The notes under the pieces are model-generated. The model worked only from the letters and a program-made list of their open reading frames with translations. It made no database searches and was not told the DNA's origin. Shown here piece by piece: positions 17,579 to 26,469 of a stretch of 64,000 bases of DNA (position 1 is its first letter; every line of letters starts with the position of its first letter). The DNA is taken from positions 2,110,501 to 2,174,500 of the forward strand of contig NZ_CP025407.1 in assembly GCF_002847285.1 (NCBI RefSeq), read 5' to 3'. This DNA is from Streptomyces sp. CMB-StM0423. Lineage in GTDB: Bacteria; Actinomycetota; Actinomycetes; Streptomycetales; Streptomycetaceae. Position numbers and translations under genes: made by a program.

Positions 17579-18847
17579 ATGTCCCTTCTGAACGGCTCGC
17601 TCCACGAGGTCGACCCCGAGGTCGCCGCCGCCGTGGACGCCGAACTCAAGCGCCAGCAGTCCACCCTCGAAATGATCGCCTCGGAGAACTTCGCCCCGGT
17701 CGCCGTGCTGGAGGCGCAGGGCTCGGTCCTCACCAACAAGTACGCCGAGGGCTACCCCGGCCGCCGCTACTACGGGGGCTGCGAGTACGTCGACGTCGCC
17801 GAGGAGCTGGCCCGCGAGCGGGTCAAGGCGCTCTTCGGCGCCGAGGCGGCGAACGTCCAGCCGCACTCGGGCGCGTCGGCGAACGCGGCGGCGATGTTCG
17901 CGGTGCTCAAGCCCGGCGACACGATCCTGGGCCTGGACCTGGCCCACGGCGGGCACCTGACCCACGGCATGAAGATCAACTTCTCCGGCAAGCTGTACGA
18001 CGTCGCCGCCTACCACGTCGACGCCGAGACCGGCCAGGTCGACATGGCCGAGGTCGAGCGGCTGGCCAAGGAGCGGCGGCCGAAGCTGATCATCGCGGGC
18101 TGGTCGGCGTACCCCCGGCAGCTCGACTTCGCCGGCTTCCGCCGGATCGCCGACGAGGTCGACGCGCTGCTGATGGTCGACATGGCGCACTTCGCCGGTC
18201 TCGTCGCCGCGGGCCTGCACCCCAACCCGGTGCCGTACGCGGACATCGTCACCACCACGACGCACAAGACCCTCGGCGGCCCGCGCGGCGGGGTCATCCT
18301 CTCCCGCCAGGCCCTCGCCAAGAAGATCAACTCGGCGGTCTTCCCCGGCCAGCAGGGCGGCCCGCTGGAGCACGTGATCGCGGCCAAGGCGGTGTCGTTC
18401 AAGATCGCCGCGTCGGAGGAGTTCCGGGAGCGGCAGCAGCGCACGCTGGACGGCGCCCGGATCCTGGCCGAGCGGCTGCTGCGGGACGACGCCCGCGCGG
18501 CCGGCGTCTCGGTGCTCTCCGGCGGTACGGACGTCCACCTGGTCCTGGTCGACCTGCGCGAATCCGAGCTGGACGGCCAGCAGGCCGAGGACCGGCTCCA
18601 CGAGACCGGCATCACCGTCAACCGCAACGCGGTCCCGAACGACCCCCGCCCGCCCATGGTCACCTCCGGCCTGCGCATCGGCTCGCCCGCGCTGGCCACC
18701 CGCGGCTTCACCGCCGCGGACTTCGAGGAGGTCGCCGACGTCATCGCCGAAGCCCTCAAGCCGGGCTTCGACGAGGCAAAGACGGCCGCACTCGCCGCCC
18801 GGGTCACCGCCCTGGCGCAGAAGCACCCGCTGTACCCCGGCCTGTAG
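17579..18847 (+). CDS. glyA: Serine hydroxymethyltransferase
   Basis: 422-residue PLP enzyme interconverting glycine plus 5,10-methylene-THF and serine. The PLP-binding Lys230 is in [14 protein letters not shown]; other hallmarks are [21 protein letters not shown] and [14 protein letters not shown] lies 4 nt before ATG 17579. Directly downstream of gcvH, it can use the methylene-THF from glycine cleavage to turn a second glycine into serine, which sdaA then deaminates. A strong terminator follows at 18857. Confidence 0.97.
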   Translation: MSLLNGSLHEVDPEVAAAVDAELKRQQSTLEMIASENFAPVAVLEAQGSVLTNKYAEGYPGRRYYGGCEYVDVAEELARERVKALFGAEAANVQPHSGASANAAAMFAVLKPGDTILGLDLAHGGHLTHGMKINFSGKLYDVAAYHVDAETGQVDMAEVERLAKERRPKLIIAGWSAYPRQLDFAGFRRIADEVDALLMVDMAHFAGLVAAGLHPNPVPYADIVTTTTHKTLGGPRGGVILSRQALAKKINSAVFPGQQGGPLEHVIAAKAVSFKIAASEEFRERQQRTLDGARILAERLLRDDARAAGVSVLSGGTDVHLVLVDLRESELDGQQAEDRLHETGITVNRNAVPNDPRPPMVTSGLRIGSPALATRGFTAADFEEVADVIAEALKPGFDEAKTAALAARVTALAQKHPLYPGL

Positions 18848-18856
18848 CCCGTACGG

Positions 18857-18894
18857 CCCGGCCGCCCGCCGCTCCGACGCGGCGGGCGGCCGGG
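18857..18894 (+). terminator. Strong hairpin after glyA
   Basis: Perfect 16-bp stem (CCCGGCCGCCCGCCGC at 18857-18872 with 18879-18894) and a 6-nt loop, 10 bp after the glyA stop. No U-tract. It may reduce or stop transcription into sdaA, which would then need its own promoter in 18895-18972. Confidence 0.75.
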
Positions 18895-18972
18895 CCCCGG
18901 GGCCGTACGCGCGACCCGTCACCACCCGCACCACGCACGCGCACGCCCCACGCAAGGACAAGGGAGTCCCGA

Positions 18973-20355
18973 GTGGCCATCTCCGTCTTCGACCTCTTCT
19001 CGATCGGCATCGGCCCGTCGAGCTCGCACACGGTCGGCCCGATGCGGGCTGCCCGGATGTTCGCGCGCCGGCTGAAGAACGAGGGCCTGCTGGCCCACAC
19101 CGCCGCCGTACGCGCCGAACTCTTCGGCTCCCTGGGCGCCACCGGCCACGGCCACGGCACCCCCAAGGCCGTGCTCCTCGGCCTGGAGGGCCACTCGCCG
19201 CGCACCGTCGACATCGAGTGGGCCGAGGGCGAGGTGGAGCGGATCCGCGGCACCGGGCGGCTGCACCTGCTGGGCGCCGAGATAGGGCGCGACCACGAGA
19301 TCCCCTTCGACGCCGCCGCCGATCTCGTCCTGCACCGGCGCCGCTCGCTGCCGTACCACGCGAACGGCATGACGCTGACCGCGTACGACGCGGACGGCGG
19401 GACGCTGCTGGAGAAGACGTACTACTCGGTGGGCGGCGGCTTCGTCGTCGACGAGGAGGCGGTCGGCGAGGACCGGATCAAGCTCGACGACACCGTGCTG
19501 AAGCACCCGTTCCGTACCGCGGACGAGATGCTGCGCCGCACCCGCGAGACGGGTCTGTCGCTCTCCTCGCTGATGCTGGAGAACGAGCGCGCCTGGCGCA
19601 CGGAGGCGGAGATCCGCGCCGGGCTGCTGGAGATCTGGCGGGTCATGCGCGAGTGCGTCGCCCGCGGCACCAGCCGCGAGGGCATCCTCCCGGGCGGCCT
19701 GAAGGTCCGCCGCCGCGCCGCCGGCGAGGCCCGCCAGCTCCGCGCGGCGGGCGACCCGGCGGCACACGCGATGGAGTGGGTCACCCTCTACGCGATGGCG
19801 GTCAACGAGGAGAACGCCGCGGGCGGCCGCGTCGTCACCGCCCCCACCAACGGCGCGGCGGGCATCATCCCCGCGGTCCTCCACTACGCGGTGGACTTCG
19901 TCCCCGGCGCGGACGACGACACCGCGGTCCGCTTCCTCCTCGCGGCGGGCGCGATCGGCATGCTCTTCAAGGAGAACGCCTCCATCTCCGGCGCGGAGGT
20001 CGGCTGCCAGGGCGAGGTGGGCTCCGCCTGCTCCATGGCCGCCGGCGGCCTCGCCGAGATCCTCGGCGGCACCCCGGAACAGGTCGAGAACGCCGCGGAG
20101 ATCGGCATCGAGCACAACCTGGGGCTGACCTGCGACCCGATCGGCGGCCTGGTCCAGATCCCGTGCATCGAGCGCAACGGCATGGCGGCGGTCAAGGCCA
20201 TCACGGCGGCCCGCATGGCACTGCGCGGCGACGGCCAGCACTTCGTCTCCCTCGACAAGGCCATCAAGACGATGAAGGAGACGGGCGCGGACATGAAGGT
20301 CAAGTACAAGGAAACGGCCCGCGGCGGCCTCGCGGTCAACGTGGTGGAGTGCTGA
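18973..20355 (+). CDS. sdaA: L-serine ammonia-lyase (iron-sulfur type)
   Basis: 460-residue single-chain L-serine dehydratase: serine to pyruvate plus ammonia through a [4Fe-4S] cluster. The N-terminal beta domain begins [21 protein letters not shown]. The C-terminal catalytic domain has [13 protein letters not shown] and cysteines near residues 345 (GCQGE), 353 (GSACSM), 387 (LTCDPIGG) and 397 (IPCIERNG), three of which should ligate the cluster. GTG 18973 has AGGGAG upstream. It completes a glycine-serine-pyruvate route with the preceding genes. Its terminator begins 2 bp after the stop. Confidence 0.96.
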   Translation: MAISVFDLFSIGIGPSSSHTVGPMRAARMFARRLKNEGLLAHTAAVRAELFGSLGATGHGHGTPKAVLLGLEGHSPRTVDIEWAEGEVERIRGTGRLHLLGAEIGRDHEIPFDAAADLVLHRRRSLPYHANGMTLTAYDADGGTLLEKTYYSVGGGFVVDEEAVGEDRIKLDDTVLKHPFRTADEMLRRTRETGLSLSSLMLENERAWRTEAEIRAGLLEIWRVMRECVARGTSREGILPGGLKVRRRAAGEARQLRAAGDPAAHAMEWVTLYAMAVNEENAAGGRVVTAPTNGAAGIIPAVLHYAVDFVPGADDDTAVRFLLAAGAIGMLFKENASISGAEVGCQGEVGSACSMAAGGLAEILGGTPEQVENAAEIGIEHNLGLTCDPIGGLVQIPCIERNGMAAVKAITAARMALRGDGQHFVSLDKAIKTMKETGADMKVKYKETARGGLAVNVVEC

Positions 20356-20356
20356 G

Positions 20357-20396
20357 GCAGTTGGCGAGGGGCTTGCACGCCCCACGCGCCAACTGC
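20357..20396 (+). terminator. Terminator of the gcv-glyA-sdaA region
   Basis: Ten-bp perfect outer stem GCAGTTGGCG / CGCCAACTGC (20357-20366, 20387-20396) enclosing GGGGC/GCCCC (20368-20372, 20379-20383). It starts 2 bp after the sdaA stop. Confidence 0.85.
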
Positions 20397-20839
20397 TCAG
20401 CCCCCGCCTGCAATTCGGCGGCGGCTCCGAAGACGTTAATTCCTTTGGCCAGTTGACGCCCCGCCGTCCCCACAGGCGAGCGGATTCCCCCGCTACGGAT
20501 TCGTGAATTCCCGCCGCACAAACGCGGCGCCGGGCCGTCAAGAACAAACGGACTTGTCGGATATTCCCTGACGGGCGATACGTACCATTTGAAGGATTCG
20601 CCCCCGATCGCCCCGCGCTTCTGACCGATCGGACCTCATGTGTCCGGTGACGCGAATCACGTTCGGCCGCGGGCGGCGGCGGCGGAAATTCACAGTTTCC
20701 TTATTCCGAAAGCGAGTTGCGGCCCGCTCCCCATTCCGCGGCGGCACTCATCCGGTCCAGGAGCCGGCCCCGTATCGACCGGACGAGTTCCTCAGCTTGT
20801 CCGGACCGGAAAGACATGCTTAAGTCTCCGCCAGCCGGG
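20397..20839 (+). other. AT-richer non-coding region with likely promoter(s) for the c-di-AMP riboswitch transcript
   Basis: 443 bp without a convincing gene and visibly less GC-rich than its surroundings. A candidate promoter is TTGTCG (20554-20559), 17 nt, GATACG (20577-20582). If that is the start, the leader before the riboswitch would be long (~250 nt), so a nearer promoter is also possible. Confidence 0.4.
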
Positions 20840-21012
20840 TGGACGCCGAATCCTGCCGCCATCCGGAAACCGTTCCCTATTCACACACGGCAGGAGCGGG
20901 GGACCCATAGGTAAGTCGCCGGTCCGGATTCCGGAACGGCTTGGGGTGAAGTCGCACCTTGGTGCGGCCGGGCATCTCCAGCCCGAACCCGACAGCTCAC
21001 CTCGCAGGCGCT
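20840..21012 (+). promoter_or_regulatory. ydaO-type c-di-AMP riboswitch
   Basis: Consensus blocks of the ydaO/yuaA motif occur in order: CGCCGAATCCTGCCG (from 20844), CGGCAGGAGCGGGGGACCCA, TTGGGGTGAAGTCGC, CATCTCCAGCCCGAACCCGACAGCT and CACCTCGCAGGCG ending near 21010. The 5' CGCC and 3' GGCG close P1. It ends ~15 nt before the start codon of a LysM-transglycosylase gene, matching the known use of this switch on actinobacterial cell-wall hydrolases. c-di-AMP binding is expected to turn expression off. Confidence 0.95.
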
Positions 21013-21026
21013 GAGGAGAAACACCC

Positions 21027-21779
21027 ATGCCCGCAAAAGGTAAGCATCGCCGTCCCAAGCTGCGCCTGATCGGCCGCGGCATCACTTTCGCCGGCGTCAG
21101 CGGCGTCGCGATCGCCGCTCCGCTGATCGGCGCGTCCTCGGCCTCCGCGGCCGGCTCCGTCCCCGCGTCCGCCCCCCAGACCGGCATACGCGCCGAGGCC
21201 CCCGCCGCGGCGACCGCCGGCGCGGCGGCGGCCACGTACGCCGTGGTCGCCGGGGATTCCCTGGCGAAGATCGCCGACAGGGAATCCGTACGCGGCGGCT
21301 GGAAGAAGCTGTACGAGGACAACCGCGAGGCCGTCGGCGCCAACCCGCACTTCATCCTCCCCGGCCTTGAACTCGCGCTCGGCGGCAAGGCCGACAAGAG
21401 CGACTCGAAGGAATCCGAGTCTGGCCTGAAGACCGCCAGCGCGTCCGTCACGAGCTACCCGGACAACCTCGACGGCTGGATCCGGGAGTCGCTCGACGTC
21501 ATGGCCGAGCACGGCATCCCCGGGACCTACGACGGTATTCACCGCAACATCATGCGGGAGTCCGCGGGCGACCCGCAGGCCATCAACAACTGGGATATCA
21601 ACGCCGTGAACGGCACGCCCTCCAAGGGCCTGCTCCAGGTCATCGCTCCCACCTTCGAGGCGTACCACGTCCCGGGCACGTCGACCGACAGCTACGACCC
21701 GGTCGCCAACATCACCGCCGCGTGCAACTACGCGGCCGACCGGTACGGGTCGATCGACAACGTCTACGGGCCGTACTGA
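21027..21779 (+). CDS. Secreted LysM-transglycosylase cell-wall hydrolase
   Basis: 250 residues. The signal peptide (KLRLIGRGITF onward, cleavage near SASAAGS) is followed by a LysM peptidoglycan-binding domain (about 69-117, TYAVVAGDSLAKIA), a Lys/Ser linker, and an SLT-type lytic transglycosylase domain (about 145-250) with catalytic Glu178 in IMRESAGDP and the SKGLLQVI motif. It should cleave glycan strands during spore germination, division or growth. GAGGAG lies 7-8 nt upstream of the ATG at 21027. Expression is under the c-di-AMP riboswitch; a terminator follows at 21786. I recognise it as one of the Rpf/Swl-type hydrolases but cannot say which. Confidence 0.93.
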   Translation: MPAKGKHRRPKLRLIGRGITFAGVSGVAIAAPLIGASSASAAGSVPASAPQTGIRAEAPAAATAGAAAATYAVVAGDSLAKIADRESVRGGWKKLYEDNREAVGANPHFILPGLELALGGKADKSDSKESESGLKTASASVTSYPDNLDGWIRESLDVMAEHGIPGTYDGIHRNIMRESAGDPQAINNWDINAVNGTPSKGLLQVIAPTFEAYHVPGTSTDSYDPVANITAACNYAADRYGSIDNVYGPY

Positions 21780-21785
21780 CAGACC

Positions 21786-21817
21786 GGAGAGCGCCGGTGC
21801 CCCCACCGGCGCTCTCC
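21786..21817 (+). terminator. Terminator of the LysM-transglycosylase gene
   Basis: Perfect 14-bp stem GGAGAGCGCCGGTG (21786-21799) with 21804-21817, loop CCCC, 6 bp after the stop. Confidence 0.85.
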
Positions 21818-21914
21818 GCTCCGGCGGTGGCGCCCGTAGTGCGTCCGGAACGCCGGGACGCGGGAATTCGCGGCCCGTTCACCCCGTGCTCGCCGGCCGG
21901 GAGCGTTCCGCTCC

Positions 21915-21920
21915 TACGGT
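21915..21920 (+). promoter_or_regulatory. -10 box for a probably leaderless mRNA
   Basis: TACGGT ends 6 nt before ATG 21927, with no ribosome binding site between. No good -35 at 17-18 nt. Confidence 0.45.
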
Positions 21921-21926
21921 CGCGCC

Positions 21927-23213
21927 ATGTCCGCCACCTCTCTGTCCCGACGCGGTGTCCTCGCCGGCGCCGTGGCCGGCGCGCTCGCCTCGCCCCTCGC
22001 CGCCGTGCCCGCACACGCCGCCCGCAGGCGCGGCCTGCTGATCTTCCTCGCCCTCGACGGCTTCGACGTCGACTACCTCGACGGCCGCGCGCCGATGCCC
22101 CACCTGATGTCGCTGGTGCGCGCCGGCTCGGTGACCACCGGCACCGGCGTGATGGCCAGCATCACCAACCAGTCGTGGACCGCGGTCTCCTGCGGCGCCC
22201 ACCCGGACCGCACCCGCAACGCCGCCTACTACTACGACGAGGCGGCCGGCGTCGCCCGCGGCCAGAGCCGCGACAGCGCGGTCGAGGGGCTCGCCCAGGC
22301 GTGGCGACCGCAGGGCATCCGGATCGGGTCCGCGCAGTGGTTCATCCTCCAGGACAAGGGCACGGCCTACGGCGATCCCGACGGCCTCTACACCCAGCCG
22401 GGCGGCCGCATCGGCGCGCGCGTCGACGACGCGATCGCGATGCTCACCGGGCAGCCCGTCGACAGCGGCGGCACGACGGTGACCCTCGCCCGGCGACCGG
22501 ACTTCCTGGCGGTCTACTCCAGCGACCTCGACGGCGACGGGCACTCGTTCGGACCCGGCGACCCCCGGATGCTCGACACCCTGCGCGAGACCGATGCCGG
22601 GATCGGGCGGCTGATCCGGACGGTCAAGGAGCTGGATCTCTACGGCCGGACGACCTGGGTGGTCACCGGCGACCACGGCATGACGGGCTGGAACACGCCG
22701 ATGGCGGCCCAGGCGGTCGCCGCCCTCACCGCCGCGGGCTTCACGCCCGAGGTGATCGGGTCCGGCGGCCGGCCGGCGCCGGGAACCGATGCCGTCCTGG
22801 TCTCCGGCGGCAGCATCGCGTCCGTGCACCTCCTGGGCGCGGCGGCCACCGACGCCGCCGCGGTCGGCCGTGCCCGCGCGGCGCTCGCGGACACCGAAGG
22901 CGTCGCGGCGGTGCTGACCAAGGCGGAGCAGGCCGCGCTGCGGATGGCGCCGCAGTACGGCCAGTTGGTGCTCGAACTGGCGGCGCCGTACGCGCTGTCC
23001 TTCACCCCGCCGGCCGAGGGCTTCGACGGGCGCCACGGCAGCCGCGCGGAGACGAAGGTCCCGCTCGTCCTGGCCGGCCACCGGATCCGGCGCGGACGGC
23101 CGCCGCGGCACCCGCGCCACGTCGACCTGGCCGCGACCATGTCGGCGCTCCTCGGGGTCGACCCGCCCGCGCAGTCCGAGGGCCGGGTGCTGCGGGAGTC
23201 GCTGCTGCCCTGA
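21927..23213 (+). CDS. Exported phosphodiesterase/nucleotide pyrophosphatase family protein (alkaline phosphatase superfamily)
   Basis: 428 residues with a twin-Arg-like signal (SRRGVLAGAVAGAL, cleavage near AHAARR). The metal sites of the superfamily are visible: Asp in FLALDGFD, a Thr/Ser nucleophile region ASITNQSWTAV, DLDGDGHSFGP, the GDHGM pair and a last His in FDGRHGS. It should hydrolyse a phosphodiester or phosphomonoester outside the membrane; the substrate is unknown. The start codon lacks a ribosome binding site, and a -10 box sits 6 nt before it. It stands alone between two terminators. Confidence 0.85.
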   Translation: MSATSLSRRGVLAGAVAGALASPLAAVPAHAARRRGLLIFLALDGFDVDYLDGRAPMPHLMSLVRAGSVTTGTGVMASITNQSWTAVSCGAHPDRTRNAAYYYDEAAGVARGQSRDSAVEGLAQAWRPQGIRIGSAQWFILQDKGTAYGDPDGLYTQPGGRIGARVDDAIAMLTGQPVDSGGTTVTLARRPDFLAVYSSDLDGDGHSFGPGDPRMLDTLRETDAGIGRLIRTVKELDLYGRTTWVVTGDHGMTGWNTPMAAQAVAALTAAGFTPEVIGSGGRPAPGTDAVLVSGGSIASVHLLGAAATDAAAVGRARAALADTEGVAAVLTKAEQAALRMAPQYGQLVLELAAPYALSFTPPAEGFDGRHGSRAETKVPLVLAGHRIRRGRPPRHPRHVDLAATMSALLGVDPPAQSEGRVLRESLLP

Positions 23214-23240
23214 CCCGGATCCACTCCCCCGGTGCCGCCG

Positions 23241-23262
23241 GGGCCCGCCGCGCGGCGGGCCC
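23241..23262. terminator. Bidirectional terminator
   Basis: Perfect 22-bp palindrome between the convergent phosphodiesterase (ends 23213) and HTTM gene (ends 23270); arms GGGCCCGCCGC and GCGGCGGGCCC. Confidence 0.75.
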
Positions 23263-23269
23263 TGGCGGC

Positions 23270-24058
23270 TCAGCGGAGCGTGCAGTAGATGACGCTCGGA
23301 TAGGTCGCGGTGAACGCCCAGAGGAAGGTGTTCAGCCGCATGAAGGCCAGGATGCCGAGGTGCATCGCCAGCGTGAGTCCCAGGACCGCGTAGGTCACGC
23401 GCGGGTCGCCCAGCAGGACCAGGGGGAACGCGCATTCCAGCGTGATCACCCACCACCCCGCGAGCCACGCCGCCCGGGGGTGCGCGGCGACGACCGGGCC
23501 CAGGCGGCGGTGGCCGTACGTGGCGGTGCCGAGGATGCCGCCGAGGGCGCGGCCGCTGCGCCAGACCGGGGAGACCAGTTTGGCGAAGCCCGCGATGAAG
23601 TACGCGCAGCACGCCTGGGCCGCCACGAACCAGAGGAAGACGTGCCGCGAGCCGCCGGTGCCGATCGCCGCGGCGCAGAACGCCGCCACGAAGATGATCA
23701 TCGAGAGCTGGTCCGCGCCGTCGCTGCCGTACGGGGAGCGCACGCCGAGGAGGATCGAGGACGCCGCGAGCACGCCCAGGCAGACGACGGCCGGGACCGG
23801 GCGGCCGATCACGATCGCCAGCGCCGCCGCCAGCCGCAGCGTCACCAGGACGAGGACGTTCGGGTACCGCAGCAGCAGGTCGACGGCCCGGTCCGCGGTG
23901 CGGCGCAGCCGGTACGGCCGGCAGGACCGGCCGACCGGCCAGCCGGCGATCGCGTGGTCGGCCAGCAGCGCGGGGCGGGTGAGGTACTCCCAGGAGGAGA
24001 TCGCCACGCCCACGCCGCCGATCGCCAGCGTGAGGCGCACCGCCAGGTCGGCGTTCAC
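23270..24058 (-). CDS. HTTM/SdpB-like polytopic membrane protein
   Basis: 262 residues with six to seven predicted membrane helices. The sequence SPYGSDGADQLSMII near 107-121, a loop ahead of a helix, resembles the conserved loop of bacterial HTTM (horizontally transferred transmembrane) proteins, a family that includes vitamin K-dependent gamma-carboxylase relatives and B. subtilis SdpB. Catalytic residues of gamma-carboxylases are not evident, so SdpB-like is the better comparison. Last gene of a three-gene minus-strand operon, 30 bp after an SdpA-like partner gene. Assignment is from motif and context only. Confidence 0.6.
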   Translation of the reverse strand: MNADLAVRLTLAIGGVGVAISSWEYLTRPALLADHAIAGWPVGRSCRPYRLRRTADRAVDLLLRYPNVLVLVTLRLAAALAIVIGRPVPAVVCLGVLAASSILLGVRSPYGSDGADQLSMIIFVAAFCAAAIGTGGSRHVFLWFVAAQACCAYFIAGFAKLVSPVWRSGRALGGILGTATYGHRRLGPVVAAHPRAAWLAGWWVITLECAFPLVLLGDPRVTYAVLGLTLAMHLGILAFMRLNTFLWAFTATYPSVIYCTLR

Positions 24059-24088
24059 GAGGTCCGCTCCACGAGTCCGGGCGGAGTC

Positions 24089-24613
24089 TCAGTCGACCGC
24101 GTGCAGGGAGGAGACGAAGGCCACTGCGGGAGCGGCCCCTTCGAAGGCCGAGCTCTTCCGGATGACGAGGGCGAACTGGGTGGCATGCGGTTCCTCGGAA
24201 CAGGGCTGCGCCGACACGTGGGCCAGGAGCGCGAGATAGGGCGCGGTCAGCTCGATCTCCGCCGGCCGGGGGCCCTGGGACGCCAGCTCCAGGAGGCTCT
24301 GGCACGCGTCGAGCAGGGCCTTGGTGTGGCGCCGGGCGGGATTCCAGACGGCGTACAGGGGCCGGCCGGCGGCGGCGGTGCCGCCCGTCTCCCGCCAGCG
24401 GGTCAGCCGGCCGTCGGACGTGCGGTAGCGGCGCAGCAGAACGAAGTCCTGGGTGCCGGGAGTCGGGGCGAAGAAGGTCCAGCGCGGGATCATGGCGAGG
24501 AAGTCGTACCTGCGGATCTTCGCGGCCACCCGCGACCGCGTCTGGCACACCATGGTCAGCGCGATCCACAGGGCGCACGCGGCCGCGTACACCGGACCGG
24601 CGAGTTCGGGCAT
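24089..24613 (-). CDS. SdpA-like membrane-anchored partner protein
   Basis: 174 residues: one N-terminal transmembrane helix (about 6-22), then an extracytoplasmic or cytosolic domain starting with RWTFFAPTPGTQDF (44-57). The W-x-F-F-A-P-x-P signature occurs in SdpA and in DUF5819-type proteins encoded next to HTTM genes. The rest is a small domain with one Cys (PCSEEPH). It lies 10 bp after the preceding gene and 30 bp before the HTTM gene, so all three are likely one transcript. The function may be joint processing or export of a peptide, by analogy with SdpAB; unproven. Confidence 0.55.
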   Translation of the reverse strand: MPELAGPVYAAACALWIALTMVCQTRSRVAAKIRRYDFLAMIPRWTFFAPTPGTQDFVLLRRYRTSDGRLTRWRETGGTAAAGRPLYAVWNPARRHTKALLDACQSLLELASQGPRPAEIELTAPYLALLAHVSAQPCSEEPHATQFALVIRKSSAFEGAAPAVAFVSSLHAVD

Positions 24614-24623
24614 GTCCGGTGCC

Positions 24624-25394
24624 TCAGGCGTGGTTGTGGCCGAGCAGTTCCCGGCGCCGGTTCAGCAGCTTGCGGGCGGAGGCCGCGGGGCCGAGGCGGT
24701 CGACGTCCTCGGTGGACAGCGGAGCCTCCTGCCGGCTGGCGGCCTCCATCATGCAGTACATGGTCGCGTGCGTGATCTGCGCGAGCTGCTCCAGGAATCC
24801 GGTCCAGCTGTCGCAGCAGTCGGCCCGGAGGGTGAGGTTCATTTCGAGCTGGTCGTCGGGCACCTGCTCCACCGCGGCCCGCTCGGCGTCGGTGAGCGGA
24901 GGCATGTGGCGGACCGCGACGGCGGCCAGGCCACCCCGGGTGCCCGGGATCAGGTGCTCGACCAGGGTGAGTTCGTCCGGTGCCAGCCGGCCGCCGTTGT
25001 AGGGGTTCTCGATCGCCGACAGGCCGGCTTCGGGGGCGGGGAAGGCGTGGGTGGCGAGGGTGCGGCCGCCGTAGCGGATGGTGGCGAAGCTCTCCGCCTC
25101 GCGGAGCAGCCGGTAGGCGCGGTAGTAGCTCACCTTCTCGCGGGCGCGGAACAGCTCCTTGATCTCCTGCGCGAGCCGGACGTCGGCGCCGCCGCCGTCC
25201 AGGACGGCCTCCCGGATCCGGTCGAGGACGGGTGCGCCGGCGCGGTCCAGGAACACCATGATCGACCCGGGCGGGGTCAGCAGGCCCTGGGCGGGATCGC
25301 TCGGCACGTAGTCGATGATCTCGATGGGGCTGGTACGAAGCTCGCGCTCCTCCAGTTCATCGGCCGCGAGTTGCAACGCCGTTGACCTGTCCAT
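24624..25394 (-). CDS. Protein of unknown function, first gene of HTTM/SdpA-like operon
   Basis: 256 residues, no signal peptide or membrane helix. It is acidic and probably helical over 55-110. The C-terminal third has adjacent cysteines Cys193-Cys194 (RADCCDSWTG) and Cys214 (TMYCMMEA), followed by a basic tail RKLLNRRREL. I do not recognise the family. ATG 25394 lacks a good ribosome binding site; GTG 25421 in the same frame is an alternative. Leading an operon with HTTM and SdpA-like genes, it could be a modified substrate, a partner enzyme or an immunity protein; sequence alone does not decide. Confidence 0.6.
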   Translation of the reverse strand: MDRSTALQLAADELEERELRTSPIEIIDYVPSDPAQGLLTPPGSIMVFLDRAGAPVLDRIREAVLDGGGADVRLAQEIKELFRAREKVSYYRAYRLLREAESFATIRYGGRTLATHAFPAPEAGLSAIENPYNGGRLAPDELTLVEHLIPGTRGGLAAVAVRHMPPLTDAERAAVEQVPDDQLEMNLTLRADCCDSWTGFLEQLAQITHATMYCMMEAASRQEAPLSTEDVDRLGPAASARKLLNRRRELLGHNHA

Positions 25395-25906
25395 GCGCGC
25401 AGTCCGTTTCTCCGAGGGCACGAGGGTGCCCCAGTGTCGGCTCCCGCGCGCGGCGGCCCCGTCAGGCGCACGACGTACGGGCGGGGAATTCACCCCACCG
25501 GCCGCCGTCCCCGCCGGGTTATTCGCTGGAGGCGGGCCGGCAGGCGCTTCTCCAGTGGCCGGACCCGACCGCGTCACGGAGCCGGATCATGCGTGCACTA
25601 TCCCCGTACGCCGCATCTGCCGTGGTCCCCGGGGGCGGCCTCGGACGATGTACGGGCGGGTGACCTGGCCGGGCTGCGGGGGCGTTCGGGACCGGCCCGG
25701 CTCTCGCCCGGTACGCGATCGGCCTCGGCCGCACCCCGCCGGGGCGCCGCCCGGCTCGCGGAGATCGCCGGCGGATGGCGCGGCGGGCTGCGCGGGATGG
25801 GCGTCGACTGGGCGGCGGGCGGCACCGTACCGGCCCTGCGCTGATCCTCCTGGCCCGAGGCCGGCCCGGGACCGCGCCCGTACCGCTGCCCGCTGGGCCC
25901 CCGCGG
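25395..25906. other. Intergenic region, no confident gene
   Basis: 512 bp between the HTTM operon and a methyltransferase pseudogene. A plus-strand frame (25434-25844) is open but has an Arg/Pro/Ser-rich, unconserved-looking product, typical of chance frames at this GC content. The stretch could hold decayed coding sequence. I see no RNA gene or strong hairpin. Confidence 0.4.
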
Positions 25907-26469
25907 CTACCGCTTGCGGCCGACGCCGCCCCACTGGTCCACGTCCCGCGGACCGGCGAACGGCGTCGGATCCGGCCGCCAGGTGGGGATGGGGACCACG
26001 CCCGGGTCGATCAGTTCCAGCCCCTCGTAGTACGCCGTGATCTGGTCCGGGGTGCGGAGGCGGTACGGGACGCCGCCCGCGGCCGCGTAGCGGCGGAGGG
26101 CCTCGACGTACTCCGGGCTGGTGTCCGTGCCGTCGTACTGCACCAGGAAAGCTGCCCGGCGGCAGCCCCGCGAGGAGGCGCGAGACGAGGCCCCGGGCCG
26201 TGGTGTGGTCCTCGACGTGGCCGAGGATGCCCAGCAGCATCAGGGCCACCGGGCGGCCGAGGTCGAGGGTGCCGGCGGCCCGCGCGGCAGGCGCGGGCCT
26301 TCTCCGCCTGCTGCGGGTAGACCGACAGCACCTCGTCGCCGGCCGCGCGGTCGACCGCGTAGTTGTCCTTGCCGCCGACCCAGTAGTTCCAGACCCGCGC
26401 CGAGTGCGGTACGGAGGTGTCGATGGCGCCGGCGAGCCGCGGCGCGTCGTCGTCGCTCACGGCGGTCAC
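25907..26469 (-). pseudogene. Degenerate DUF574 (Methyltransf_19) SAM-dependent methyltransferase
   Basis: The N-terminal part (DTSVPHSARVWNYWVGGKDNYAVDR) and C-terminal part (VQYDGTDTSPEYVEALRRY to DQWGGVGRKR) match the intact paralogue's family, but about 100 codons between EKARA and AGTLDLGRPVALMLLG, including the SAM-binding FLDxGTG loop, are missing. The deletion junction near 26290 shifts the frame. A second shift occurs near 26147, where GGCAGCTTTCCTGGTG has one T too many. Start GTG 26469 overlaps the intact paralogue's stop by 4 bp. A sequencing error could explain the single T but not the deletion. Confidence 0.85.

Noticed and set aside
24624..25394. Interpretation as an SdpC-type toxin precursor
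   Set aside because: It has no signal peptide and no long hydrophobic segment like the SDP peptide; only the operon context suggests a link.
25434..25844. Possible plus-strand gene in the gap after the HTTM operon
   Set aside because: Product is Arg/Pro/Ser-rich without motif, and no ribosome binding site or conserved end is visible.
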